Shown here: positions 55,411-63,519 of the stretch, piece after piece
How positions within the stretch are numbered: the stretch's first letter is position 1
Layout: every line of letters starts with the position of its first letter
From: Mucilaginibacter galii
GTDB lineage: Bacteria; Bacteroidota; Bacteroidia; Sphingobacteriales; Sphingobacteriaceae
Reading direction: 5' to 3'
Assembly: GCF_014635825.1 (NCBI RefSeq)
Contig: NZ_BMDO01000007.1
Coordinates: 62,001-126,000, forward strand
DNA: 64,000 bases
Notes under the pieces: model-generated
Told to the model about the DNA's origin: nothing
Databases searched by the model: none
Seen by the model: only the letters and a program-made list of their open reading frames with translations
Made by a program: the position numbers and the translations under genes

Positions 55411-56099
55411 TGGGCAATAGCAGTTTTTTCGTCGGCTACTAATTTGCCGCCTTTAATTCTTAATATGCGTTGTGTTTTACCTGCCAGCTCCAAATCGTGG
55501 GTAACCAAAATTAAGGTAGTACCGGCATCTTTATTAAGGTCGAATAGTAGCTTTTGTACTTTCTCACCGGTTTCGGCATCCAGGTTACCGGTAGGTTCAT
55601 CGGCAAATAATATCTTGGGCGCGTTGGAGAATGCCCGGGCAATAGAAACCCGCTGCTGCTCCCCTCCCGATAGTTGTGTTGGGTAATGATGCCCCCTGCT
55701 GGCCAGCCCTACTTTATCAAGCAGATCTAAAGCCCGTGCACGGATATTTTTCTCGCCCCGTAATTCGAGCGGAACCATCACATTTTCCAGTGCCGTTAAC
55801 GTAGGCAATAACTGGAAGTTTTGAAATATAAAGCCCACAAACTGGTTGCGCACCTGTGCGCGTTTGTCTTCACTCAAATTATTGAGATTGACACCGTTTA
55901 ACACAACGCTGCCTAACGTTGCCCTGTCGAGACCGGCACAAAGGCCAAGCAAGGTTGTTTTGCCGCTGCCCGATGGGCCTACTATGGCATTAGCCGAGCC
56001 GGTTTCTATATTGAAATTAATATCGTCGAGCACTGAAAGTGTTTTGCCTGCACTTTTATACGTTTTGCTCAGGTTGGTTATATCGAGTATGGTTTCCAC
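55407..56099 (-). CDS. YbbA-like ABC transporter ATPase
   Basis: 230-residue ATPase: Walker A GPSGSGKTT, Q-loop FIFQNFQLLPTL, signature LSGGEQQRVSIARAF, Walker [13 protein letters not shown] and His in VTHDLELA. I see no in-frame ATG at the front, so the start is GTG at 56099. Motor for the overlapping YbbP-like permease; the trio with the TesA-like gene forms one operon. Confidence 0.93.
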   Translation of the reverse strand: METILDITNLSKTYKSAGKTLSVLDDINFNIETGSANAIVGPSGSGKTTLLGLCAGLDRATLGSVVLNGVNLNNLSEDKRAQVRNQFVGFIFQNFQLLPTLTALENVMVPLELRGEKNIRARALDLLDKVGLASRGHHYPTQLSGGEQQRVSIARAFSNAPKILFADEPTGNLDAETGEKVQKLLFDLNKDAGTTLILVTHDLELAGKTQRILRIKGGKLVADEKTAIAQ

Positions 56100-56209
56100 T
56101 AAAATTATTTTGGTTTTACTTTATAGACTTATGTAGCCCGGATAAGTTACAACTTTTAGCCCTGTAAGTTTCTTCATGACACAGAAAACATAATTTTACT
56201 TCTATTAAA

Positions 56210-56335
56210 ATGATAGATTTAGAGGATAATTTTAAAAACGCAGAGCAGTTGACAGCCAAAGCCGTTTTAAACCTGCTACTGGATGCGAATTTTTTAATAT
56301 CATTGTACTTCGAAAAGGGAATTTATGCTGTCTAA
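56210..56335 (+). CDS. Small ORF of 41 residues overlapping the Rrf2 start
   Basis: ATG 56210 to TAA 56335 gives MIDLEDNFKNAEQLTAKAVL and a further 21 residues, rich in Leu, Asp and Glu and able to form an amphipathic helix. It overlaps the start of the Rrf2 gene by 11 bp in a different frame, as coupled genes do. It could be a short regulatory protein or a leader peptide that controls Rrf2 translation. No homologue known to me; it may also be chance. Confidence 0.4.
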   Translation: MIDLEDNFKNAEQLTAKAVLNLLLDANFLISLYFEKGIYAV

Positions 56336-56774
56336 AAAGACTAAATATGCCATTAAGGCGCTTATTGTATTGGGGAAGAACAAGGACAATCCTCCCATGC
56401 AGATTGCGCAAATTGCGGAGTTGGAGAAGATCCCTAAGAAGTTTTTAGAGGTTATTTTGCTTGAACTACGCAAAGCTGGCTTTTTATATAGCAAGAAAGG
56501 CGCTGGTGGTGGTTATGCCATAAATAAGGACCCTAAAGAAATTTTCTTGGTAAGTATATTGCGCATTACCGATGGCCCCATTGCCATGGTACCCTGCGTT
56601 AGTCTCAACTTTTATCACCGTTGCGAGGAGTGCCATAACGAGTCTACCTGCGGCATCCGCGCTATGTTTTTAGACATCAGGGATGCGACGCTTAAGATAC
56701 TATCAGAAACCAGTATTGCCGATCTTATTGACAAAGAGGTGAACCTGAGCGATTCTGCCTTGATCGGTTTGTAG
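56325..56774 (+). CDS. Rrf2-family transcriptional regulator
   Basis: 149-residue winged-helix regulator beginning MLSKKTKYAIKALIVLGK. The recognition helix region is AELEKIPKKFLEVILLELRKAGF and the wing is SKKGAGGGYAI. Three cysteines in CEECHNESTCGIR, plus one in VPCVSL, resemble the Fe-S ligand set of IscR/NsrR proteins, so it may sense iron-sulfur status, redox or nitric oxide. No obvious target gene adjoins it. Confidence 0.9.
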   Translation: MLSKKTKYAIKALIVLGKNKDNPPMQIAQIAELEKIPKKFLEVILLELRKAGFLYSKKGAGGGYAINKDPKEIFLVSILRITDGPIAMVPCVSLNFYHRCEECHNESTCGIRAMFLDIRDATLKILSETSIADLIDKEVNLSDSALIGL

Positions 56775-56829
56775 CCGCAACGAGCTTGGCAATCGCAAAC
56801 GTCTAAATAACATTATAAACTGCCAGAAC

Positions 56830-56876
56830 GAGCTTGTTGAAGACTTAACAAAGCATACAGAGTCTTCGACAAGCTC
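56830..56876. repeat. Inverted repeat, CTTCGACAAGCTC family
   Basis: GAGCTTGTTGAAGACT at 56830-56845 pairs with AGTCTTCGACAAGCTC at 56861-56876 with one G-T pair, around a 15-nt loop. Likely both a dispersed element and the terminator of the Rrf2 gene. A worn relative is at 48451-48494. Confidence 0.7.
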
Positions 56877-56974
56877 AGACCAACAGCTTGTTAACTACCA
56901 TCTTCAACCGGTAGTAACATATTTGTTTCCTACTATTTTACTAAGCTTTCTTCTTTCCTGCTTATCTTAACGGC

Positions 56975-58198
56975 ATGAAAAAACACCTGGCTTTTATTAC
57001 GCTATTTTTCATTGGCGGTTCGGCTTACAGTCAGCAAAAAATTAAAACGTCTTCTTACTACCCGCTTGCGGGCAGCTGGCAAACACAGACCCCAGCACAA
57101 TTAGGACTAAACGCCACGGCAATACAGCAAACCATCAGCTTTGCGCAGGCACATGAATCAAAATCGCCTCGTAACGGTGAATTGTCACAACACCAAAGCT
57201 TCGGTAAAGAACCTTTCAGCGAGCCCGTTGGTCCGCTTACCGAACGCGGAGGCTCATCGGGTGTAATCATCTATAAAGGCTACCTGGTTGCACAATGGGG
57301 ACAACCCAACCGTGTAGACATTGTGAACAGTGTGACTAAAAGTTTCCTATCGTCATTGATAGGTATTGCGGTAGACCGCGGACTTATTCACAGCACCATG
57401 GATACGGTGGCTAATTACGTGCCGTTTGTAGAGCCTTATAATCTTAACATCAATACCGGTGGGTACGAAGCTTCAAAGGCAAGCCTGATCTATCCGTTTG
57501 CATCAGAACATAACCGTAAGCTGACCTGGGAGGTGATGCTTCGCCAAACCAGCGATTGGGAAGGAACTTTGTGGGGCAAACCCGATTGGGCCGACCGTCC
57601 GCAAGGCGATATAGAACAATACCAGCAACGTAAACGCAACGAACCGGGTGCCGTTTACAAGTATAACGACGTGCGGGTAAATGCACTGGCGCTGGCTGCT
57701 ACTTCGGTTTGGCGTAAACCCTTGCCACAGGTGTTAAAAGAAAACTTAATGGACCATATAGGTGCATCAACCACGTGGCGGTGGACGGGCTACCGCACGT
57801 CGTGGATTGTGCTTGATGGTCAGCCTGTGCAGTCGGTTAGCGGTGGCGGACACTGGGGCGGTGGCATGTTCATGAATAGTTTCGACATGGCCCGCTTTGG
57901 CTTACTAACCTTACGTAAAGGTAAATGGAACAACCGGCAAATTATTAGCGAACAATGGGTTAAGCAGGCGCTTACTCCTACCACCGCCAACACGGGCTAT
58001 GGCTATATGAACTGGTTTTTGAATACCGATAAAAAGCTACTCCCTTCGGCCCCGGCAAGTACCTGGGTGCATATTGGCAATGGTACCAACATGATTTATT
58101 GCGACCCGGAGCATGATGTAGTGATGGTAGTACGATGGATAGAAAATAAGGATATGGATGGCGTAGTGAAGAATTTACTGGAGACATTTAAAAGGTAA
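56975..58198 (+). CDS. Secreted serine hydrolase, beta-lactamase/class C-like (S12 family)
   Basis: 407-residue exported protein with signal peptide (to about 20). The nucleophile motif SxxK is SVTKSF near residue 125. The YxN-type second motif lies in KYNDVRVNALA and the third, normally KTG, is HIGNG. These fit the wide beta-lactamase-related hydrolases (esterases, peptidases) more than true beta-lactamases. It shares strand with the MRJP-like gene 70 bp downstream. Confidence 0.86.
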   Translation: MKKHLAFITLFFIGGSAYSQQKIKTSSYYPLAGSWQTQTPAQLGLNATAIQQTISFAQAHESKSPRNGELSQHQSFGKEPFSEPVGPLTERGGSSGVIIYKGYLVAQWGQPNRVDIVNSVTKSFLSSLIGIAVDRGLIHSTMDTVANYVPFVEPYNLNINTGGYEASKASLIYPFASEHNRKLTWEVMLRQTSDWEGTLWGKPDWADRPQGDIEQYQQRKRNEPGAVYKYNDVRVNALALAATSVWRKPLPQVLKENLMDHIGASTTWRWTGYRTSWIVLDGQPVQSVSGGGHWGGGMFMNSFDMARFGLLTLRKGKWNNRQIISEQWVKQALTPTTANTGYGYMNWFLNTDKKLLPSAPASTWVHIGNGTNMIYCDPEHDVVMVVRWIENKDMDGVVKNLLETFKR

Positions 58199-58268
58199 AT
58201 TATGGCATTATAAACAATTCATTTTCATAATAACTAAACATTTTTCTTTACAGGTAGGTTAAGCCTGT

Positions 58269-59363
58269 ATGAAAAAGCTTTTTATTTACTTAACCATAGC
58301 AGGCGTTACCGGAATGGTAACCTTTGCACAAAACAGCTATGCCCAGCAGCAACCTAAATTGCAGCAGGTATATGCCGATAACACTTATCAGTTTACAGGA
58401 GTGGCTGTATCGGCCAAGAACCGGCTCTTCGTGACCTACCCGCGATGGTCTAAAACTTATAAGTATGCCGTAGTTGAAGTAATGCCCGACGGCACATCAA
58501 AACCGTTCCCCGACGCGGCCATGAACCAGTGGCAGCCCGGACAGGATGGTATGAACAAGTGGGTATGCGTACAAACCGCCTATGTAGACGACCAAGATTA
58601 TTTATATATTGTTGACCCTGCCGCTCCTATGCTGGCGAAGGTTGTGGGCAACAGTGCTAAGGTTGTTAAGTTCAATTTAAACACTAATAAAATTGAAAAG
58701 ATCTACCGTTTTACCGGCACCATTGATAACAGCAGCTACCTGAACGACATCAGGGTAGATACCCAAAAGCAAATAGCCTACTTAACTAACTCGGGCACAG
58801 GCGGCATCGTAATACTGGATTTAAAAACCGGCAAATCGCGCCAGGTACTGCAAAGCCATAAATCGGTAAGGCCCGATCCAAATTACAAATTTGTGATCGA
58901 CGGCAAACAGTTGATGAAGCAAGGTCAGCCCGCGGTGTTTAACTCTGATGGCATTGCTTTAAGTCCCGACCGTAACTGGTTGTATTACAAAGCTATTAAT
59001 GATAAGAAATTGTACCGTATTAAAACTGCATCCTTATTAAATGAAAAGCTTACACCACAGCAATTAGGCGGCGAGGTGAAATATTTAGGTGAAGTAGCCA
59101 GTACCGACGCGATGATCTTCGATAAAAAGGGCAACCTGTATTTAGGTGATATGGTAAATTACCGTATGATTCAGATTACGCCCGATTTAAAATCGCATAC
59201 CTGGTTTAAAGACAAAAGCCTCATTTGGCCCGATACCTACTCCATTTCTAACGACGGTTTTATATACATCACCACCTCCCAAATACACAAACAACCCGAC
59301 TTTAACAACGGCGTAAACAAACGCACCGAACCGTACAAGGTGTTTAAAGTAAATCTACCGTAA
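58269..59363 (+). CDS. Major royal jelly protein / Yellow family secreted protein
   Basis: 364-residue exported beta-propeller with signal peptide (to about 25, NSYAQ). The Yellow/MRJP pattern is seen in FTGVAVSAKNRLFVTYPRW, KWVCVQTAYVDDQDYLYIVDPA, YLTNSGTGGIVILDL, FNSDGIALSPDRNWLYYKA and GDMVNYRMIQITP. Insect members convert dopachrome; bacterial ones are sparsely studied. May share a transcript with the upstream hydrolase. Confidence 0.87.
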   Translation: MKKLFIYLTIAGVTGMVTFAQNSYAQQQPKLQQVYADNTYQFTGVAVSAKNRLFVTYPRWSKTYKYAVVEVMPDGTSKPFPDAAMNQWQPGQDGMNKWVCVQTAYVDDQDYLYIVDPAAPMLAKVVGNSAKVVKFNLNTNKIEKIYRFTGTIDNSSYLNDIRVDTQKQIAYLTNSGTGGIVILDLKTGKSRQVLQSHKSVRPDPNYKFVIDGKQLMKQGQPAVFNSDGIALSPDRNWLYYKAINDKKLYRIKTASLLNEKLTPQQLGGEVKYLGEVASTDAMIFDKKGNLYLGDMVNYRMIQITPDLKSHTWFKDKSLIWPDTYSISNDGFIYITTSQIHKQPDFNNGVNKRTEPYKVFKVNLP

Positions 59364-59368
59364 GTAAA

Positions 59369-59431
59369 AGAGCCAAGAACCAAGAAGTTGATGATATACC
59401 TTACCGTCATTTACACTTGTTTCTTGGCTCT
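59369..59431. terminator. Inverted repeat between convergent MRJP-like gene and dinB
   Basis: AGAGCCAAGAACCAAG at 59369-59384 pairs with CTTGTTTCTTGGCTCT at 59416-59431 with one mismatch, over a 31-nt loop. Similar CTTGGCTCT strings are dispersed in related genomes; here it fits a shared terminator. Confidence 0.6.
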
Positions 59432-59452
59432 CTTGTTTCTTGTCTCTATTAG

Positions 59453-60637
59453 TCACTCTGAGTGAAACGGATTAAAATTCCTCTGCGCTATTTCCATCCC
59501 GGCGGCGCGACATACGGTTTTGTTGCCGTATTTAAAGTTGATGGTGTCCATGGCTTTATAAAGCTTGATCTGTTCTTCATTGTCTTCAAACAGGTTAATC
59601 TGGTAACTGCCCGTGCATAACTGGCTTAGCTTGACACCTATGAGCCTTACCGGCCTGTGCTGGTTCCAGGCACGTTTAAGCAGGTTTTTAATGCCCGGGA
59701 TCAAAATGTGCTCGGCCGAGGTAAGCGCTATTTTTTCCTGCAGGGTATGTGTATCAAAATTGGCATAGCGTATTTTGATGGCCAGGCAGGAAGCCAGTTT
59801 ACTTTCACTTCTTAACTTGAAAGCCAGTTCCTCGGTCATCGAAACGAGCAAAGTTTCCAGCACTTGCCTGTCAGCCGTATCCTGGTGAAATGTATGTTCG
59901 GTAGACATCGATTTCCGCTCGCTATACGGTATGATCTCACTGTCGTCTATTCCGTTTGCCTTGTCCCAAATGTATTTTCCAGCCTTACCAAAAACGCTTT
60001 GCAAAAATATAGGGCTTGCCCTTTGTAGGTCGGCTATTTTTTCGATGCCGTATTGGTAAAGTTTTTCGCAGGTCTTTTCGCCCAGCATGGGTATTTTGCT
60101 GATATTAAGCGGCGCCATAAATTCTTTTTCACGGCCATGTTCAATGCGCATTTGTCCGTTGGGTTTGGCCTGGTTGGTGGCCATCTTAGCTACCGTTTTA
60201 CAGGATGCCATTCCGAAAGATATAGGCAAACCGGTTTCACGTATAACCCGCTGTCGCAGATCGGTGGCTAACTGGTACGGGTCGTAAAAGCGGTCCATGC
60301 CGGTAAGATCGATGTAAAACTCATCAACAGAAGTTTTTTGATAAAGCGGCACCGAATCATGAATGATCTGCGTTACCTCGCGTGAAGCATCTGAATATCG
60401 CCCATGGCTGCCATGCAGAAATATGGCATGCGGGCACAATTTATACGCCTGCTTACTCGGCATGGCCGAATGAATACCATACTGACGCGCCTCATAACTG
60501 CACGATGCCACCACACCCCTGTCTTTCGATCCTCCGATAATCACCGGCTTTCCAATTAAATCAGGATTCAAACGGCGTTCTACCGACACAAAAAACGAGT
60601 CGAGGTCAATATGTACAATATGCCTTTGGGGTATCAC
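59453..60637 (-). CDS. dinB: DNA polymerase IV (translesion, Y-family)
   Basis: 394-residue polymerase with active-site carboxylates in HIDLDSFFVSVE (D11, D13) and TSVDEFYIDL (D105, E106), steric-gate Phe in the first motif, helix-hairpin-helix IPMLGEKTCEKL and a little-finger domain. QINLF at about 346-350 matches the beta-clamp-binding pentapeptide. It bypasses minor-groove and other lesions. Divergent from two 2H phosphoesterase genes across 73 bp that hold the shared palindrome. Confidence 0.95.
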   Translation of the reverse strand: MIPQRHIVHIDLDSFFVSVERRLNPDLIGKPVIIGGSKDRGVVASCSYEARQYGIHSAMPSKQAYKLCPHAIFLHGSHGRYSDASREVTQIIHDSVPLYQKTSVDEFYIDLTGMDRFYDPYQLATDLRQRVIRETGLPISFGMASCKTVAKMATNQAKPNGQMRIEHGREKEFMAPLNISKIPMLGEKTCEKLYQYGIEKIADLQRASPIFLQSVFGKAGKYIWDKANGIDDSEIIPYSERKSMSTEHTFHQDTADRQVLETLLVSMTEELAFKLRSESKLASCLAIKIRYANFDTHTLQEKIALTSAEHILIPGIKNLLKRAWNQHRPVRLIGVKLSQLCTGSYQINLFEDNEEQIKLYKAMDTINFKYGNKTVCRAAGMEIAQRNFNPFHSE

Positions 60638-60664
60638 AATACAAATGTGAAAAAAATAAATTAT

Positions 60665-60689
60665 AAAATACTAATTTTATTAGCATTTT
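60665..60689. promoter_or_regulatory. Palindromic operator between dinB and 2H genes
   Basis: Arms of 11 bp (AAAATACTAAT and ATTAGCATTTT) around TTT, with one mismatch. The core CTAAT-TTT-ATTAG and the following TTTTTGA agree with the palindrome before the other Y-family polymerase (7966-7988). It lies 28 bp from dinB and 21 bp from the first 2H gene, so one repressor could control both directions. Confidence 0.68.
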
Positions 60690-60710
60690 TGACGAGTAAA
60701 ATTTATAGAT

Positions 60711-61283
60711 ATGATTAAAAGATACCATTACCTGTTTATCTTGGAACCAAAAGATCCTGTCATTAGATATGTTGCCTCATGTAAAGCATATGTAAACACG
60801 CTCATTGGAAACTTTGATTCTCAACATTCCAAAGCTCATTTAACAATATGGGATGATAGCAATACGCATCCATACGCGATGGAAGTATATATCTCGAAAA
60901 TACAATCCAAAATCAACAATTTCCCACCAGTCGAACTTAAATTAAATGGATTTAGCTCCTTCAATAACGAGGGCTTGAAGACAATATTTGTAGCTATTAA
61001 AGAGCTAAATGATACCGACAATTGGTTTAAAGAATTATACAGCCTTCTTGGTAAGCCAGAACGGAAGCCACACATCACTGTATGTAAAAGCTTGAACGAT
61101 ATCCAATACAAGCTCTTATGGGAGGTATATAAAAATAAAAACTATGTAGATAGTTTTATTCCAAAGTGCTTAACAATCCTTATGTTGGACGCATATGACG
61201 CACATCCTAGATGGCAAGAATATAAAAAGCTACCCTTTACAGGGGGTATCTACTCCAGCAAATTAACACCGATTTGTTTATAA
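60711..61283 (+). CDS. 2H phosphoesterase (LigT/CPDase-like), copy 1
   Basis: 190-residue cytosolic protein of the 2H phosphoesterase fold. Two H-x-T-x motifs, HLTI (H43) and HITV (H121), form the presumed active site that acts on 2'-5' or 2',3'-cyclic phosphate bonds of RNA or nucleotides in this superfamily. It shares KDPV, CK, GF, TDNWF and PHITV with the next gene, at the same spacing, so the pair arose by duplication. Base composition is visibly more AT-rich than its sister. The palindrome upstream suggests co-control with dinB. Confidence 0.8.
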   Translation: MIKRYHYLFILEPKDPVIRYVASCKAYVNTLIGNFDSQHSKAHLTIWDDSNTHPYAMEVYISKIQSKINNFPPVELKLNGFSSFNNEGLKTIFVAIKELNDTDNWFKELYSLLGKPERKPHITVCKSLNDIQYKLLWEVYKNKNYVDSFIPKCLTILMLDAYDAHPRWQEYKKLPFTGGIYSSKLTPICL

Positions 61284-61290
61284 GTGTGTC

Positions 61291-61845
61291 ATGGAAAGCT
61301 ACAACGACTACCTTTTCCTTCTGCAGCCGTCAGATCCCGTTAAACAGCAAATTGGGCACTGCAAGGTTAAGGCTACCGATTATATTGGTATTTACCCGGG
61401 TATGAAAGCTACGGCTCATGTGAGCATAACCGACCTTACCCGGCAAAAGCCATACGTCATCAAATCCCTAGTCGACTCGGTGCGCAACAAAGTTTCAAGT
61501 ATGCCTGCCGTAACGCTGGAGATCGATGGCTTCCAATTCTTTATTCATAACGAAGAGTACATGACCATTTATGCGTCTATTAAGCCAACCCATAAAACCG
61601 ATAACTGGTTCATGCTCCTCAAAAAGCAGTTGAATTGCAAACGCAACATCACGCCTCACATCACTGTTACCCGCCATATTCCGGTCGATTCGTTTTACAA
61701 ATTATGGCCCAGGTTACGCCTATTTCCTTATAAAGACACTTTTACGGCCGACCGGCTAACCATTTTAGAGCGCGAAACCTTTAAGCCCGATGCTAAATAC
61801 CGCATTTATGAAGAACTGTACTTTGAAAATACGCTGAAGTATTGA
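61291..61845 (+). CDS. 2H phosphoesterase (LigT/CPDase-like), copy 2
   Basis: 184-residue paralogue of the gene 7 bp upstream. The two catalytic motifs are HVSI (H43) and HITV (H123). SDPVKQQIGHCK, EIDGFQFF and TDNWFMLL line up with copy 1. Both His motifs are complete, so both copies should be active. The substrate may be tRNA-derived ends, cyclic oligonucleotides or a nucleotide made during damage; nothing in the sequence decides this. Confidence 0.8.
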   Translation: MESYNDYLFLLQPSDPVKQQIGHCKVKATDYIGIYPGMKATAHVSITDLTRQKPYVIKSLVDSVRNKVSSMPAVTLEIDGFQFFIHNEEYMTIYASIKPTHKTDNWFMLLKKQLNCKRNITPHITVTRHIPVDSFYKLWPRLRLFPYKDTFTADRLTILERETFKPDAKYRIYEELYFENTLKY

Positions 61846-61926
61846 TACCTATCCATTTTATTAAATTGATGTTCAATCCCTTAACAACAACTTTACATTT
61901 CATTAGTCCGAAACCAATAATTTTTC

Positions 61927-61934
61927 TACTTTTG
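61927..61934 (+). promoter_or_regulatory. ffs: -7 box of SRP RNA gene
   Basis: TACTTTTG, a perfect TAnnTTTG, five bases before the RNA start. TTAG at 61903-61906 is 20 bp upstream as a -33 candidate. Confidence 0.65.
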
Positions 61935-61938
61935 TGAC

Positions 61939-62034
61939 GGGTAAGTCTTTTACGACCAGCTCCTCTTGAACTCCCCCAGGGTGGGAACGCAGCAAGGGTA
62001 GAGAGTTGAGCGGTGCGATAAAAGTAGCTTACCC
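61939..62034 (+). ncRNA. ffs: Signal recognition particle RNA (small bacterial type)
   Basis: About 96 nt. The ends pair (GGGTAAG with CTTACCC), and inside lies the conserved SRP domain IV core: CCCCCAGGGTGGGAACGCAG then CAAGGGTAG, with the GGAA-type tetraloop and the asymmetric A/C-rich internal loop that Ffh binds. With Ffh and FtsY it targets membrane proteins to the translocon. A T-run follows at 62036-62041. Too short for a gene track and easily missed. Confidence 0.88.
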
Positions 62035-62139
62035 ATTTTTTATGCCCAAAATTTTCCTTTCAGGGCATTTATCTTTCAATTTCTTTCATTTAAGCAATCA
62101 TTACCGGGCCGAGTTTGTTAGTTAAGCAAACCATTAACC

Positions 62140-62421
62140 ATGCAGGTAAAACAAGAAACCAACGAAGATGAAGGCGTATTCTTTTTAGAAGAAAACGGAC
62201 AAAGACTGGGCGAAATGCGTTACGCCCTGATAGATGGCAACGAAATGGAGATTTACCATACCGAAGTTGCCGAAGATCAGCAAGGTAAGAACCTTGGCAA
62301 AGAATTGATTGAAGCAGGCGTAAATTATGCGCGGAAAAGCCACTTTAAAATTGTACCTTCTTGTACATTTGCGCGGGCTACCTTTGCCCGCAACAAAGAT
62401 TACCGGGATGTGCTGGCTTAA
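62140..62421 (+). CDS. YjdJ-like GNAT-family N-acetyltransferase
   Basis: 93-residue minimal acetyltransferase of the GNAT_YjdJ type. It has GQRLGEMRYALIDG, EIYHTEVAEDQQGKNLGKELIEAGVNYAR (the acetyl-CoA loop Q-x-G-K-x-LG) and KIVPSCTFAR. Substrate unknown. Followed by ypdA after 13 bp, so the two are in one operon. Confidence 0.87.
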   Translation: MQVKQETNEDEGVFFLEENGQRLGEMRYALIDGNEMEIYHTEVAEDQQGKNLGKELIEAGVNYARKSHFKIVPSCTFARATFARNKDYRDVLA

Positions 62422-62434
62422 TTAATTTAACACG

Positions 62435-63403
62435 ATGCTCGATTTATTGATTATTGGTGGTGGCCCTATAGGTTTAACCTGCGGACTGGCAGCTCAACGA
62501 GCCGGCCTCAGTTTTGTGATCCTTGAAAAAGGCACGCTGGTAAACTCGCTCTACAACTACCCTACCACCATGACCTTTTTTTCTACCTCCGAAAAACTGG
62601 AAATTGGCGGGTACCCTTTTGCCACTACCCATGTTAAACCCACGCGTGCTGATGCTTTAGAGTACTACCGCAGGGTAGCTTTAAATAATGAGTTGCCGTT
62701 GCGTTTATTTGAAGAAGTAACCGGCATCAATCAAAATAACGACTTCTATACGATTACCAGCAGCAAAGCCACTTACCAGGCAAAAAACATCATCATTGCA
62801 ACCGGTTTTTACGATATATCGGTCAATTTGGATATTCCCGGTGAAGACCTGCCTAAGGTGAAACACTACTACCAGGACCCGCATTTTTACACCTTACAAA
62901 AAGTAGTGGTTGTGGGCGCCAGCAATTCATCGGTTGATGTGGCGCTGGAAACCTATCGCAAGGGTGCCGAGGTAACTATGGTTGTTCGTGGCAGCGAGGT
63001 TAGCAGCCGGGTAAAGTATTGGGTACGGCCCGATATTTTAAATCGCATTAAAGAAGGTACCATCAAAGCTTACTTCAATTCGAGTTTAAAAGCTATCCGC
63101 GAAAACGAGGTGGATATTGAAACACCGGAAGGCATAATAACTATTCCGAACGATTATGTAATGGCCATGACGGGTTATAAACCCAATTTCGATTTCCTGT
63201 CAAAAACCGGCATCAAGCTTTCTGAAGACGGAAAGTTTATCCCGCAATACAATCCCGATACCATGGAAACCAACATGCCGGGTATTTACCTGGCCGGTGT
63301 GGTAGTGGGCGGCTTAGACACGCACTTGTGGTTTATTGAAAACTCGCGAGTTCATGCCGAAATGATACTGGCTGATATTTTAAAGAAAAGAGCAAATCTT
63401 TAA
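62435..63403 (+). CDS. ypdA: YpdA-family FAD/NADPH (bacillithiol disulfide) reductase
   Basis: 322-residue flavoprotein. FAD site IIGGGPIGLTCGLAAQRAG at the front, NADPH site VVVGASNSSVDVAL near residue 165, and FFSTSEKLEIGGYPF, typical of YpdA. It has no CxxC of thioredoxin reductase. In Bacillus and Staphylococcus it reduces bacillithiol disulfide. Its presence suggests bacillithiol or a like thiol in this organism; no bsh gene lies in the window. Confidence 0.88.
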   Translation: MLDLLIIGGGPIGLTCGLAAQRAGLSFVILEKGTLVNSLYNYPTTMTFFSTSEKLEIGGYPFATTHVKPTRADALEYYRRVALNNELPLRLFEEVTGINQNNDFYTITSSKATYQAKNIIIATGFYDISVNLDIPGEDLPKVKHYYQDPHFYTLQKVVVVGASNSSVDVALETYRKGAEVTMVVRGSEVSSRVKYWVRPDILNRIKEGTIKAYFNSSLKAIRENEVDIETPEGIITIPNDYVMAMTGYKPNFDFLSKTGIKLSEDGKFIPQYNPDTMETNMPGIYLAGVVVGGLDTHLWFIENSRVHAEMILADILKKRANL

Positions 63404-63410
63404 AAAACCA

Positions 63411-63507
63411 TTGTTATTTCGTGTGCTAACGAGAAATCTTGTTTAGACCTGTAAATTAGCCGACCTGTAATTTCGAACAGGATCTCTCAGATCGTTCGAG
63501 ATGACAA
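63411..63507. repeat. Dispersed inverted-repeat element, copy 2
   Basis: About 97 bp with inverted arms (left TTGTTATTTCG to AAATCTTGTT; right AACAGGATCTCTC to CGAGATGACAA). The right arm, reversed, matches the left arm of copy 1 at 27344 almost base for base. It separates two convergent genes. Confidence 0.75.
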
Positions 63508-63519
63508 TTGCTAATCTGA

